DNA from: Nakamurella silvestris
GTDB lineage: Bacteria; Actinomycetota; Actinomycetes; Mycobacteriales; Nakamurellaceae
Assembly (NCBI GenBank): GCA_003576535.1
Contig: QXCQ01000232.1
Span: forward strand, 1 to 55,532
Direction: 5' to 3'
DNA: 55,532 nt
Shown here: positions 33,881-41,772 of the stretch, piece by piece
Layout: the number at the start of each line of letters is the position of its first letter
How positions within the stretch are numbered: the stretch's first letter is position 1
Translations under genes and position numbers: made by a program
The notes under the pieces: generated by a model
The model's database searches: none
Seen by the model: the letters and a program-made list of their open reading frames with translations, nothing else
Told to the model about the DNA's origin: nothing

Positions 33881-33944
33881 ACCGCGCTCCGTCCCGACAA
33901 TCGCGCTTGATGCAAGCAGCGCGGTAGTCGGGAAGGAGCGCGGT
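33881..33944. repeat. Interspersed palindrome, family 1, copy b
   Basis: Outer arms ACCGCGCTCC (33881-33890) and GGAGCGCGGT (33935-33944), with inner CCCGAC/GTCGGG. It differs from copy c (34609-34672) at one base and has the same orientation. The two flank the small secreted protein gene. TCAGGCGGTGGTGA, the exact 3' end of that gene, also occurs at 33848-33861 on the far side of this copy. Confidence 0.85.
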
Positions 33945-33962
33945 CAGGCGGCGCAGGCTGGA

Positions 33963-34511
33963 TCAGGCGGTGGTGATCCGGAAGGTGATCGTCAGCCGGA
34001 TGTGGCTCTTGCCGTGGGTGGCCTCCAACTGGATCGGGAAGTCCTGGTGGCTGCCGGCCGGCGGAACCGTGAAGTGGGTGTCGGTGAGCGCGCGGACCTC
34101 GTACGCCGGGAGGTTGTCGAGTTCGTGCGCTTCACCGCTGATCGCGACCGATTGGCCGACAGTGCCGGCCCCGTTGCCGCTGTTGGCGTCGTCGATCTTC
34201 CCGATCGGGTAGTTGGTGTCGCTGGAGTAGTGCTGCCAGACCCGGTTGGCGACGCCGTAGAACCAGCCATGCCCGTTGTCGATGTGGATGGCGTTGTTCT
34301 GCCCGTGGATCCACAGCTGCATGACGTGGAAATCGCCGGGCCCGTAGGCCCCTTTGTCGCCGTCGTCGTTCACGTAGATCGAACGGACGGTCAGCGTGTA
34401 GGCGTGCAGGCCGGTGTCCGCGAGCGCTGGGGCAGGCGGGAGTGTGCCGACGGCAAGCAGGCCGGCGAGGGCAGGAACGAAGAACCGGCGTTGGGTGAGC
34501 AGACCGAACAT
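33963..34511 (-). CDS. Small secreted protein of unknown function, paralogue 2
   Basis: A 182-residue protein with a Sec signal peptide (RRFFVPALAGLLAVGTLPPA, cleavage near ALA). ATG 34511 has AAGGAGG six bases upstream. It shares SIYVNDDGDKG, GPGDFH, a DNGHGW block and a C-terminal RLTITFRITT strand with the protein at 2702-3313, so the two are paralogues about 31 kb apart. The mature chain appears to lack Cys, unlike paralogue 1. No known family is recognised. Flanking direct copies of the family 1 palindrome suggest mobilisation or amplification as a cassette. Confidence 0.75.
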   Translation of the reverse strand: MFGLLTQRRFFVPALAGLLAVGTLPPAPALADTGLHAYTLTVRSIYVNDDGDKGAYGPGDFHVMQLWIHGQNNAIHIDNGHGWFYGVANRVWQHYSSDTNYPIGKIDDANSGNGAGTVGQSVAISGEAHELDNLPAYEVRALTDTHFTVPPAGSHQDFPIQLEATHGKSHIRLTITFRITTA

Positions 34512-34580
34512 GTGTGCCTCCTTGGCGGGGTGTGCAACCAAGTGAGTAGACGCCGCTCGGGGCCATGTTGTTGTGGTATT

Positions 34581-34672
34581 CGCAACGGCAACGGCAACGG
34601 CAACGGCAACCGCGCTCCGTCCCGACAATCGCGCTCGATGCAAGCAGCGCGGTAGTCGGGAAGGAGCGCGGT
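34581..34672. repeat. GGCAAC microsatellite followed by family 1 palindrome, copy c
   Basis: About five GCAACG hexamers at 34581-34610 run into the palindrome with outer arms at 34609-34618 and 34663-34672. Copy b is preceded by little more than one such hexamer, so the microsatellite has expanded here. Confidence 0.85.
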
Positions 34673-34705
34673 CATGGGCGGTGCAGGGGCAGTGTCAGGC
34701 GCGGG

Positions 34706-36025
34706 TCAGGCCACCAGCACACCGTCGGCCACCGCTGCCTTCGGCCGGGCGACGACGAAGTGCCCCACCGCAGCGATCACACCGCACCCCGCCATGGTGA
34801 TGGCCATGGGAACTGCCGAGAACTCCCCGGCCAGCCCGACCAGCGGCGAGACGAGGGCCCCGATGGTGAACTGTCCGGACCCCAGGATCGCCGAGGCGGT
34901 TCCAGCGGAGCGGGGCAGTTGGGCGATGGCCAGCACCATGCCGTTGCTGAAGATCAGCGCGATGCTCGACACCACGATGAACAGCAGCGGCAGCACCGTG
35001 TAGGCGTTGGTCCAGCCGGCGAGCGCCACCACGGCGAGCAGCACCGAGGCCGAGGACAGGCAGACCACCCCGAACCGCAGGATGCTCTCCGGCGCCACCC
35101 GGCCGACGATGAGCGCGCTGGTGCCGCTGGCCAGCATCAGCCCGCAGGAGTTGACGGCGAAGATGATCGAGAAGCCGGTGCTGGAGAAGCCGAGCACGTT
35201 CTGCATCAGGAACGGGGACGCGGACACGTAGGCGAAGATCGCCCCGAACCCGAAACACAGGGTCAGCGTGTGCCCGATGTACACCCGGTTGCGGACCACC
35301 CCGGCCGCGGTCCGGCGGAACTCCGCCAGGCCGCCACGGTGACGACGCTCGACCGGGAGGCTCTCCGGGACCAGCGCGAGGATGGCCAGGAACAGCACGG
35401 CGGCCACCCCGGTGATCGCCCAGAAGATGCCACGCCAGCCGACCGAGGAGAACAGGACGCTGCCCAGGATCGGCGCGGCGATCGGGGACAGCGCACCGAT
35501 CACCCCGAGGACGCTGAAGATGCGTGCGGCGCGGGCACCCACGGCCCGATCGGCCACGACGGCCCGGCCGAGCACCATCCCGGCGGCACCGGCCAGCCCC
35601 TGGATGAATCGCAGCACGATCAGGAAACCGATGGAGGGCGCGAGGGCGCACAGCGCCGAGCTGATCGTCAGCAGGGCCGCACCGCCGATGAGGAGCGGGC
35701 GGCGGCCGATGCGGTCGGACAGGGTGCCCAGGACCAGCTGGCCCAGGGCCAGGCCGATCATGAAGGTGGTCAGCGTGAGCTGGATGGTGGAGGCGTCGGT
35801 GCCGAGTTCGGTGGCCATCGTCGGGAAGGCAGGCAGGTACATGTCCGTCGCGAGCGGGGAGATCGCCGACATCAGGGCGATCGAACCGATCAGCAGGACA
35901 CCGAAGCGGCTGTAGTCGACCCCGCCGTTACCGGGAGCGCCGGCGGTCGCCGAGGGCGCGGCATCGGCCGTGGAGGTGACGGGGGTGGTGATGACACCTG
36001 GCTCGGTGGCGCAGGACGAGGACAC
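34706..36025 (-). CDS. Bcr/CflA family MFS drug resistance transporter
   Basis: A 439-residue major facilitator protein with about twelve helices. The Bcr/CflA signature LATDMYLPAFPTM sits in helix 1, motif A GQLVLGTLSDRIGRRPLL between helices 2 and 3, and RFIQGLAGAAGMVLGRAVVAD in helix 4. A poorly hydrophobic 35-residue N-terminal leader rich in Thr, Ala and Pro is unusual and may mean the true start is downstream, but GTG 36025 gives the full open frame. Relatives export bicyclomycin, chloramphenicol or sulfonamides by proton antiport. It is divergent from hrpA across a 237-base gap. Confidence 0.88.
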   Translation of the reverse strand: MSSSCATEPGVITTPVTSTADAAPSATAGAPGNGGVDYSRFGVLLIGSIALMSAISPLATDMYLPAFPTMATELGTDASTIQLTLTTFMIGLALGQLVLGTLSDRIGRRPLLIGGAALLTISSALCALAPSIGFLIVLRFIQGLAGAAGMVLGRAVVADRAVGARAARIFSVLGVIGALSPIAAPILGSVLFSSVGWRGIFWAITGVAAVLFLAILALVPESLPVERRHRGGLAEFRRTAAGVVRNRVYIGHTLTLCFGFGAIFAYVSASPFLMQNVLGFSSTGFSIIFAVNSCGLMLASGTSALIVGRVAPESILRFGVVCLSSASVLLAVVALAGWTNAYTVLPLLFIVVSSIALIFSNGMVLAIAQLPRSAGTASAILGSGQFTIGALVSPLVGLAGEFSAVPMAITMAGCGVIAAVGHFVVARPKAAVADGVLVA

Positions 36026-36262
36026 GGCAGTACCTACCCATTCGGATCTGGTGGTGGGGAAGATCTAGTCACCAGGCGTCACGTCATGGAGCGGAACTGG
36101 ACTAGCGGGACACTTTCGTGTGCCGGTCCATCCAGCATAAGGCTTGATCACGAATCGGTCACGGGGGTTTTTGCGTCGACCGCGTCACACATCCGCCCTG
36201 GTGGGAGGAACCGGAACGATGAGGAAAACGTGGTTGCGCGGGGCACATATCCTTGAACCGAT

Positions 36263-39200
36263 ATGACTGTCCCCGAACTGCCGCCCGTCCCGCCCGCTGA
36301 GCAGGCCACACGCGAACCCGCAGGGCAGGCCGCCGCACCCGAGGCCGGCCAACCGCGTCGCTCCCGGCCGCCCCGCCGTCGGCCGCCTCGCCGTCACGGG
36401 CAGCAGAAGGACCCCCGTACGACGCCTGATCAGGCGGCCGAGGAAGCCGTGGTCGAGGGAACCGCCACCGAACCGGTGGAAGGCCGCGGCGCGGGCCGCC
36501 GGAGCAGCGCCAGAACAGCAGAGAAGACCGGCGGTGCAGCAGAGAAGACCGGCCGCGCAGTGGAGAGAACCGGCCGCGCGGCCGAGAAGACGGGCCGGGG
36601 GGAACGCACCGCCCCCAGCCCGGAGATCCGCAGTCGTACCGCCGAGCTGATGGCGCGGGCAGGGACGTTGAACGAGGCCGATGCCGACAGGCTCCGTCGC
36701 CGGTTGTCCGGGGTCCGGCGGATCGCCGACCCGGAGGTCGCCGCGACCATGCTCGACCGGATCGCCGCGCAGATCGACGGCCAGGAGTCCCGCGCCGCGC
36801 AGCGTGAGGCCGCCCGGCCCACCATCACCTACCCGGAGGAGCTTCCGGTCTCGGCGCGGGTGGACGATCTGAAGGCCGCCATCCAGGCGAACCAGGTCAT
36901 CATCGTCGCCGGTGAGACGGGCTCGGGCAAGTCCACCCAGCTCCCGAAGATCTGCCTGGACCTCGGTCGTGGGGTCAACGGCCTGATCGGCCACACCCAG
37001 CCGCGGCGGATCGCCGCCCGCGCCCTTGCCGAGCGGATCTCCGAGGAGACCGGTACCGAACTCGGCCAGGCGATCGGGTACACGATCCGGTTCGGCGATC
37101 ACACCGGCCCGCAGACCATGGTCAAGTTGATGACCGACGGCATCCTGCTCGCCGAGATCGTCCGGGACCGGTTGCTGACGAAGTACGACACGATCATCAT
37201 CGACGAGGCCCACGAGCGGAGTCTCAACATCGATTTCCTGCTGGGGTATCTCGCCCAGCTGCTGCCGCGTCGCCCGGATCTGAAGATCATCATCACCTCG
37301 GCCACCATCGACCCGGAGCGGTTCAGCAAACACTTCGCCGGAGCCCCGATCGTCGAGGTCTCGGGCCGGACGTTCCCGGTCGAGATCTGGTACCGGCCGA
37401 TCGAGGGTGAGCCCACCGACCCCGATGACGACGACGCCTCCGGTGCCCCGCGGTCGGCCGATCGTGATCCGATCCAGGCGATCTGCGACGCCGTCGACGA
37501 ACTCGGCATGGTGGGTGACGGAGACATCCTGGTGTTCCTGTCCGGGGAACGCGAGATACGCGACACCGCTGAGGTTCTGCGTGGCCATCTGGCCGACGCC
37601 CGGCCGGCGACCGAGGTGCTGCCCTTGTACGGACGGCTGTCCTCGGCCGAACAGCATCAGGTGTTCTCCGCGCACAGCGGTCGACGGATCGTGTTGGCCA
37701 CCAACGTCGCCGAGACCTCGTTGACGGTTCCGGGTATCCGGTACGTCATCGACCCGGGCACGGCCCGGATCTCCCGGTACTCCTTGCGTACCAAGGTGCA
37801 GCGTCTGCCGATCGAGCCCATCTCCCAGGCCTCCGCGGGCCAGCGGGCCGGCCGGTGCGGCCGGGTCGCCGACGGTGTCTGCATCCGGCTGTACTCCGAG
37901 GAGGACTTCCTCGCCCGGCCGGAGTTCACCGACCCGGAGATCCTGCGCACCTCGTTGGCCTCGGTCATCCTGCAGATGGCCTCGCTGGACCTGGGGGATG
38001 TGAACTCCTTCCCGTTCCTGGATCCACCGGACCCCCGCCAGGTCGGTGACGGTCTGACCCTGTTGTCCGAACTCGGTGCCCTGCAACGGGATTCCACTGC
38101 CGGTGGGGTGCGGCTGACGCCGATCGGCACCCGGCTGGCCGCCCTGCCGCTGGATCCGCAGCTGGCCAGGATGATCATCGAGGCGGACACCCTCGGCTGC
38201 TCCGAGGAGATCATCGTCATCGCGGCGGCCCTGGCCATCCAGGACGTCCGTGAGTTCCCGCTGGAGGAACGGGAGAAGGCCACCGCCTTCCACAGCCGCT
38301 TCGCCGACCACGGGTCGGACTTCCTGTCGATCATCCGGCTGTGGGCCTACCTTCGGGATCAGGGGAAGGCGTTGTCGGGCAGCGCCTTCCGCCGGATGTG
38401 CCGAACCGAGTACCTGCACTACCTGCGCATCCGGGAGTGGCAGGACCTCGTGAGCCAGCTGCGCCAGATCGCCAAGGGGATGGGGATCGACACCCACTCC
38501 AGCGCGGCGACGGTGTCCGTCACGGTCGAGGCCGCGCCGGTCGAGCGCGGGCAGCAACGCCCCGACGGCCGTGCCCACGTCGCCAAGCGCAAGGGCATCC
38601 GGCGGGACGGGGCGGCGATCACCAAGCCCACCGACGTGGTGGAGATGGCCGGCGCGGGTGACACCACGATCACCCTGGACTCCAAGCAGATCCACTCGGC
38701 CCTGTTGTCCGGGTTGATCTCGCACATCGGTCTGCGGGACGAGGTGAAGAAGGACTACCAGGGCACCCGCGGCGCCCGGTTCTCCATCTGGCCGGGGTCA
38801 CGGCTGGCCAAATCGAGCCCACGTCTGGTGATGGCCGCCGAGCTCGTCGAGACCTCGCGGCTGTGGGCCAGGACCGTGGCCAAGATCGAACCGGAATGGG
38901 TCGAGGCGGTCGGCGGAGACCTCCTCAAACGCCAGTACTCCGAGCCTCGCTGGTCGGCCCGACAGGGAGCCGTCGTGGCCACCGAGCGGGCAACCCTGTT
39001 GGGGGTGACCATCTTCGACGGGCGCACCGTCCAGTACTCGCGGATCGATCCGGAGCTCTCCCGCGAGCTGTTCATCCGTCACGCCCTGGTCGAAGGGGAA
39101 TGGCACACCCGTCACGCCTTCTTCGCCCACAACAACGAACTGCTCGAACAGATCACCGAGCGGGAGGACCGGGCCCGCCGCCGGGACATCGCCATCGACG

Positions 39201-40765
39201 ACGAGACCCTGTTCTCCCTCTACGATTCGAGGATCGGTGCCGAGGCCGTCTCGGCGCGGCATTTCGACACCTGGTACAAGAAGATCCAGCGGACCGAACC
39301 CGGCCTGCTGACCTTCACCGAGGCCGATCTGGTTGCCGCTGGTGCGAAAGATGTTGCGGCCACGGATTTCCCGGACCAGCTCAACAGCGGCGGGGTGGAC
39401 CTGCCGGTCAGCTACGTCTTCGAGCCTGGCCGGGAGGACGACGGTGTCACCGTCACCATCCCGCTGACCGTGCTGCAACGGGTGGCCCCGGCCAGTTTCG
39501 CCGCCGGTGTGCCCGGGATCCGGCAGGACCTCGCCGTCGCCCTCATCCGTTCGTTGCCGAAAACCCTTCGCCGGGCGTTCGTCCCGGTCCCTGATTTCGC
39601 CAAGGCCGCCCTGCAGCACGCCGAACAGGACCGCGCCGCCCGCAAGCAACCGAACCCGGAGCCGCTCGCGGCGGAACTCGCCGCGGCGCTGACGGCACTG
39701 ACCGGGGTGGTGGTCGAAGCCTCCGACTTCGATATGGACAAGGTGCCGGCGCACCTGCGGATCACCTTCCAGGTGGTCGATTCCGACGGCACCCCGGTGG
39801 CTTCGGGCAAGGATCTCGCCGGCATCCAGAAGGGGCTGCGGTCGGACACCCGGACGGCGGTCGCCAAGGTCTCCGGCGGCTTGGAACGCACCGGTCTGAC
39901 CACCTTCCCGGCCGAAGGCGTCAGCCGGTACATCGACACCGCGCTGGAGGCGAGCGGGTCCCAGACCCATACCGTCCGCGGGTACCCGGCGCTCGTCGAC
40001 GAGGGCGCTTCGGTGGGGGTGCGGGTGTTCGCGCTGGAGGCCGACCAGACACGGGCCATGCGGGCCGGTGTACGTCGGCTGCTGGTGCTCGGGATCCGCA
40101 GTCCGCTGGGCTTTTTGAAGTACGCGCTGCCCAAACCCGTGATGCTGAACCTGACCTCGTCGCCCTACGGCACCTTCGCCGAGTTCGTGGCCGATGCCAC
40201 GGAGGCCGCGGTCGAGGGCCTGCTGGACTGGGCCGGTGGTGTGCCGTGGACGGCGAAGGAGTTCGACAGCGTCCGCACCAGGATGGCCCCGCATGTCGAC
40301 AAGGCGGTGGCGGACGTCCTCACCGCGGTCGATGCGGTGCTCCATACCGCCAACCAGGTGGCCGCGGTCGTCCCGACCCTGACCGGCTCGACGCTGGCCT
40401 TCTCGGTGATCGACGTCAAGACCCAGCTGCAGTGGTTGCTGCCCCGGGGTTTCATCATGGCCACCACGGCCGCCGGGCTGACCGATCTGAACCGGCACCT
40501 GCAGGCCCTGCTCACCCGGGTGGGACGGGTGCCGACCGATCCGGAGCGGGATCGGGCCAGGATGGGCGAGATCCTGCCCCACGAGGAACGGTTCCGGCAG
40601 GTTCTGGCGGCCATCGGCCCGGAACGGCAGTCCGACCCGGAGGTTCGACAGGCACGCACACTGCTGGCGGAATGGCGGGTCGGGTTGTTCGCCCAACCGA
40701 TGAAGACCGCCGTCCCGGTTTCGGAGAAACGGGTGACGGCGGCCCTCGATCAGATCCAGGTCTGA
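36263..40765 (+). CDS. hrpA: ATP-dependent RNA helicase HrpA
   Basis: A 1,500-residue DEAH-box helicase. Walker A GETGSGKST at 217-225, DEAH at 314-317, SAT at 346-348, and QRAGRCGR at 527-534, followed by the HA2, OB and long C-terminal DUF3418 regions that mark HrpA rather than HrpB. HrpA remodels RNA and rescues stalled or collided ribosomes in Escherichia coli. The N-terminal 185 residues are an extension rich in Pro and Arg, with four heptads of the AEKTGRA type at about 86-113 (AEKTGGA, AEKTGRA, VERTGRA, AEKTGRG), probably disordered and nucleic-acid binding. A TATCCT box ends nine bases before the ATG. Confidence 0.93.
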   Translation: MTVPELPPVPPAEQATREPAGQAAAPEAGQPRRSRPPRRRPPRRHGQQKDPRTTPDQAAEEAVVEGTATEPVEGRGAGRRSSARTAEKTGGAAEKTGRAVERTGRAAEKTGRGERTAPSPEIRSRTAELMARAGTLNEADADRLRRRLSGVRRIADPEVAATMLDRIAAQIDGQESRAAQREAARPTITYPEELPVSARVDDLKAAIQANQVIIVAGETGSGKSTQLPKICLDLGRGVNGLIGHTQPRRIAARALAERISEETGTELGQAIGYTIRFGDHTGPQTMVKLMTDGILLAEIVRDRLLTKYDTIIIDEAHERSLNIDFLLGYLAQLLPRRPDLKIIITSATIDPERFSKHFAGAPIVEVSGRTFPVEIWYRPIEGEPTDPDDDDASGAPRSADRDPIQAICDAVDELGMVGDGDILVFLSGEREIRDTAEVLRGHLADARPATEVLPLYGRLSSAEQHQVFSAHSGRRIVLATNVAETSLTVPGIRYVIDPGTARISRYSLRTKVQRLPIEPISQASAGQRAGRCGRVADGVCIRLYSEEDFLARPEFTDPEILRTSLASVILQMASLDLGDVNSFPFLDPPDPRQVGDGLTLLSELGALQRDSTAGGVRLTPIGTRLAALPLDPQLARMIIEADTLGCSEEIIVIAAALAIQDVREFPLEEREKATAFHSRFADHGSDFLSIIRLWAYLRDQGKALSGSAFRRMCRTEYLHYLRIREWQDLVSQLRQIAKGMGIDTHSSAATVSVTVEAAPVERGQQRPDGRAHVAKRKGIRRDGAAITKPTDVVEMAGAGDTTITLDSKQIHSALLSGLISHIGLRDEVKKDYQGTRGARFSIWPGSRLAKSSPRLVMAAELVETSRLWARTVAKIEPEWVEAVGGDLLKRQYSEPRWSARQGAVVATERATLLGVTIFDGRTVQYSRIDPELSRELFIRHALVEGEWHTRHAFFAHNNELLEQITEREDRARRRDIAIDDETLFSLYDSRIGAEAVSARHFDTWYKKIQRTEPGLLTFTEADLVAAGAKDVAATDFPDQLNSGGVDLPVSYVFEPGREDDGVTVTIPLTVLQRVAPASFAAGVPGIRQDLAVALIRSLPKTLRRAFVPVPDFAKAALQHAEQDRAARKQPNPEPLAAELAAALTALTGVVVEASDFDMDKVPAHLRITFQVVDSDGTPVASGKDLAGIQKGLRSDTRTAVAKVSGGLERTGLTTFPAEGVSRYIDTALEASGSQTHTVRGYPALVDEGASVGVRVFALEADQTRAMRAGVRRLLVLGIRSPLGFLKYALPKPVMLNLTSSPYGTFAEFVADATEAAVEGLLDWAGGVPWTAKEFDSVRTRMAPHVDKAVADVLTAVDAVLHTANQVAAVVPTLTGSTLAFSVIDVKTQLQWLLPRGFIMATTAAGLTDLNRHLQALLTRVGRVPTDPERDRARMGEILPHEERFRQVLAAIGPERQSDPEVRQARTLLAEWRVGLFAQPMKTAVPVSEKRVTAALDQIQV

Positions 40766-40804
40766 CCGGTCGGCTCCGTTGCCGGCCGGGTCAGGCGGGG
40801 CGGA

Positions 40805-41023
40805 TCAGGGTGTGGCCTCCGGCGCGGCGTCGGGGGCAGCATCCTGCTCGGCCTTGATCTTGTCGACGAACCCGGTGATCTTGTCCTCGATCCCGTCGAC
40901 CTTGTCGTGGCCGATCTTGTCGCCGACGAAGTCACCGGCCTTGTCGACACCTGATTTGATCTGGTCGGCGTGATCGGCCACCAGGTCCTTGGCCTTGTCT
41001 GCGAGGCCACCGAAATCCACCAT
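40805..41023 (-). CDS. Rv0909/MT0933-type antitoxin-like small protein
   Basis: A 72-residue acidic, Lys/Asp-rich helical protein (GGLADKAKDLVADHADQIK, KAGDFVGDKI) of the MT0933-type antitoxin family. ATG 41023 has AAGGGGA nine bases upstream. In Mycobacterium tuberculosis Rv0909 pairs with the adjacent toxin Rv0910. No such toxin gene adjoins here: neighbours are hrpA (convergent) and a glycolipid-binding protein. It may therefore be a solitary member with another role, such as a stress-induced CsbD-like or membrane-associated protein. Confidence 0.75.
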   Translation of the reverse strand: MVDFGGLADKAKDLVADHADQIKSGVDKAGDFVGDKIGHDKVDGIEDKITGFVDKIKAEQDAAPDAAPEATP

Positions 41024-41075
41024 GACGTTCCCCTTTTGACCGGTTCGTCCGGCACGTTGCCGTACGGATGAATGC

Positions 41076-41663
41076 TCAGCGTATGCGATGGGTCAGATTG
41101 GGGAAGTCGATGACGAAACCGTCGTTGTCCACGGTCAGCACCAGGTCGCCGAGGAGACCGCTGTAGGCGATCTGATTACTGCCCAGCACCGTGTAGTGGT
41201 GCTCCACCGGTTCGACCGTGAGTTCGGGCATCGACACCCGGGCGACGACGACGGAGGCCTCGGTGCCGATCGGTACATCGGGGCCGATCAGCCCGGCCCG
41301 GCGCAGGGCGAGGGAGTTGGTGAAGGCCGAGGCCTGCAGGTCGATGTCCTGGGCGGCGTCCAGAGCAGGCAGCGGGACCGTCCCGGAGCTGGACTCCAGC
41401 ACCCAGGGGCCGCCGGGGGTACGGGTCAGCGACAGATGCCGTTCGCCGTCGAACACGTCGGACTGGACCGAGAGCCGCCGGGTCCGTCCTTGGGCGTCGG
41501 CGAGAATCGAGTAGGAGCAGCCGAAACCGGCGTCATGGCCGCCGCGGATGATGTAGCCGTTGGCGCGCAGCCCGCGATCGGACAGGACCGTGCGCACAGT
41601 TTCGAGCCGGTGGTGGTTGTCGGAGGACCAGGCGAGCATGCGGGGCAATCGGGGGGCAGTCAC
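41076..41663 (-). CDS. Putative glycolipid-binding protein (PF06475-like)
   Basis: A 195-residue protein resembling the putative glycolipid-binding family: an N-terminal MLAWSSDNHHRLETV, GCSYSILADAQGRTRRLSVQ, then PLPALDAAQDIDLQASAFTNSLALRR and a C-terminal strand region. No signal peptide. The biochemical function of the family is poorly defined. GTG 41663 is chosen because a TACGGT box lies seven bases before it; ATG 41639 is an alternative. Confidence 0.7.
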   Translation of the reverse strand: MTAPRLPRMLAWSSDNHHRLETVRTVLSDRGLRANGYIIRGGHDAGFGCSYSILADAQGRTRRLSVQSDVFDGERHLSLTRTPGGPWVLESSSGTVPLPALDAAQDIDLQASAFTNSLALRRAGLIGPDVPIGTEASVVVARVSMPELTVEPVEHHYTVLGSNQIAYSGLLGDLVLTVDNDGFVIDFPNLTHRIR

Positions 41664-41670
41664 GTACCCA

Positions 41671-41676
41671 ACCGTA
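41671..41676 (-). promoter_or_regulatory. -10 box (TACGGT) of the glycolipid-binding gene, leaderless
   Basis: On the minus strand TACGGT ends seven bases before GTG 41663; no Shine-Dalgarno sequence is present. Confidence 0.4.
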
Positions 41677-41772
41677 GCTGTCGAAGATGTATGGCCGGTG
41701 AGGTACGTCGGGACCGTCACGTCCGGTGGGGCGTGGTAATCGGCTTGACGGACGGCACCGTCTGCCCGCACT

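Noticed and set aside
33813-33915. Extending OsmC upstream to 33915, and likewise paralogue 2 to 34643
   Set aside because: Both extensions begin inside the same family 1 palindrome (shared ARLSGRSAVAV text), which explains the apparent common N-terminus.
36185-38725. An 846-residue antisense frame over hrpA
   Set aside because: Overlaps conserved helicase motifs on the other strand and has no recognisable domain.
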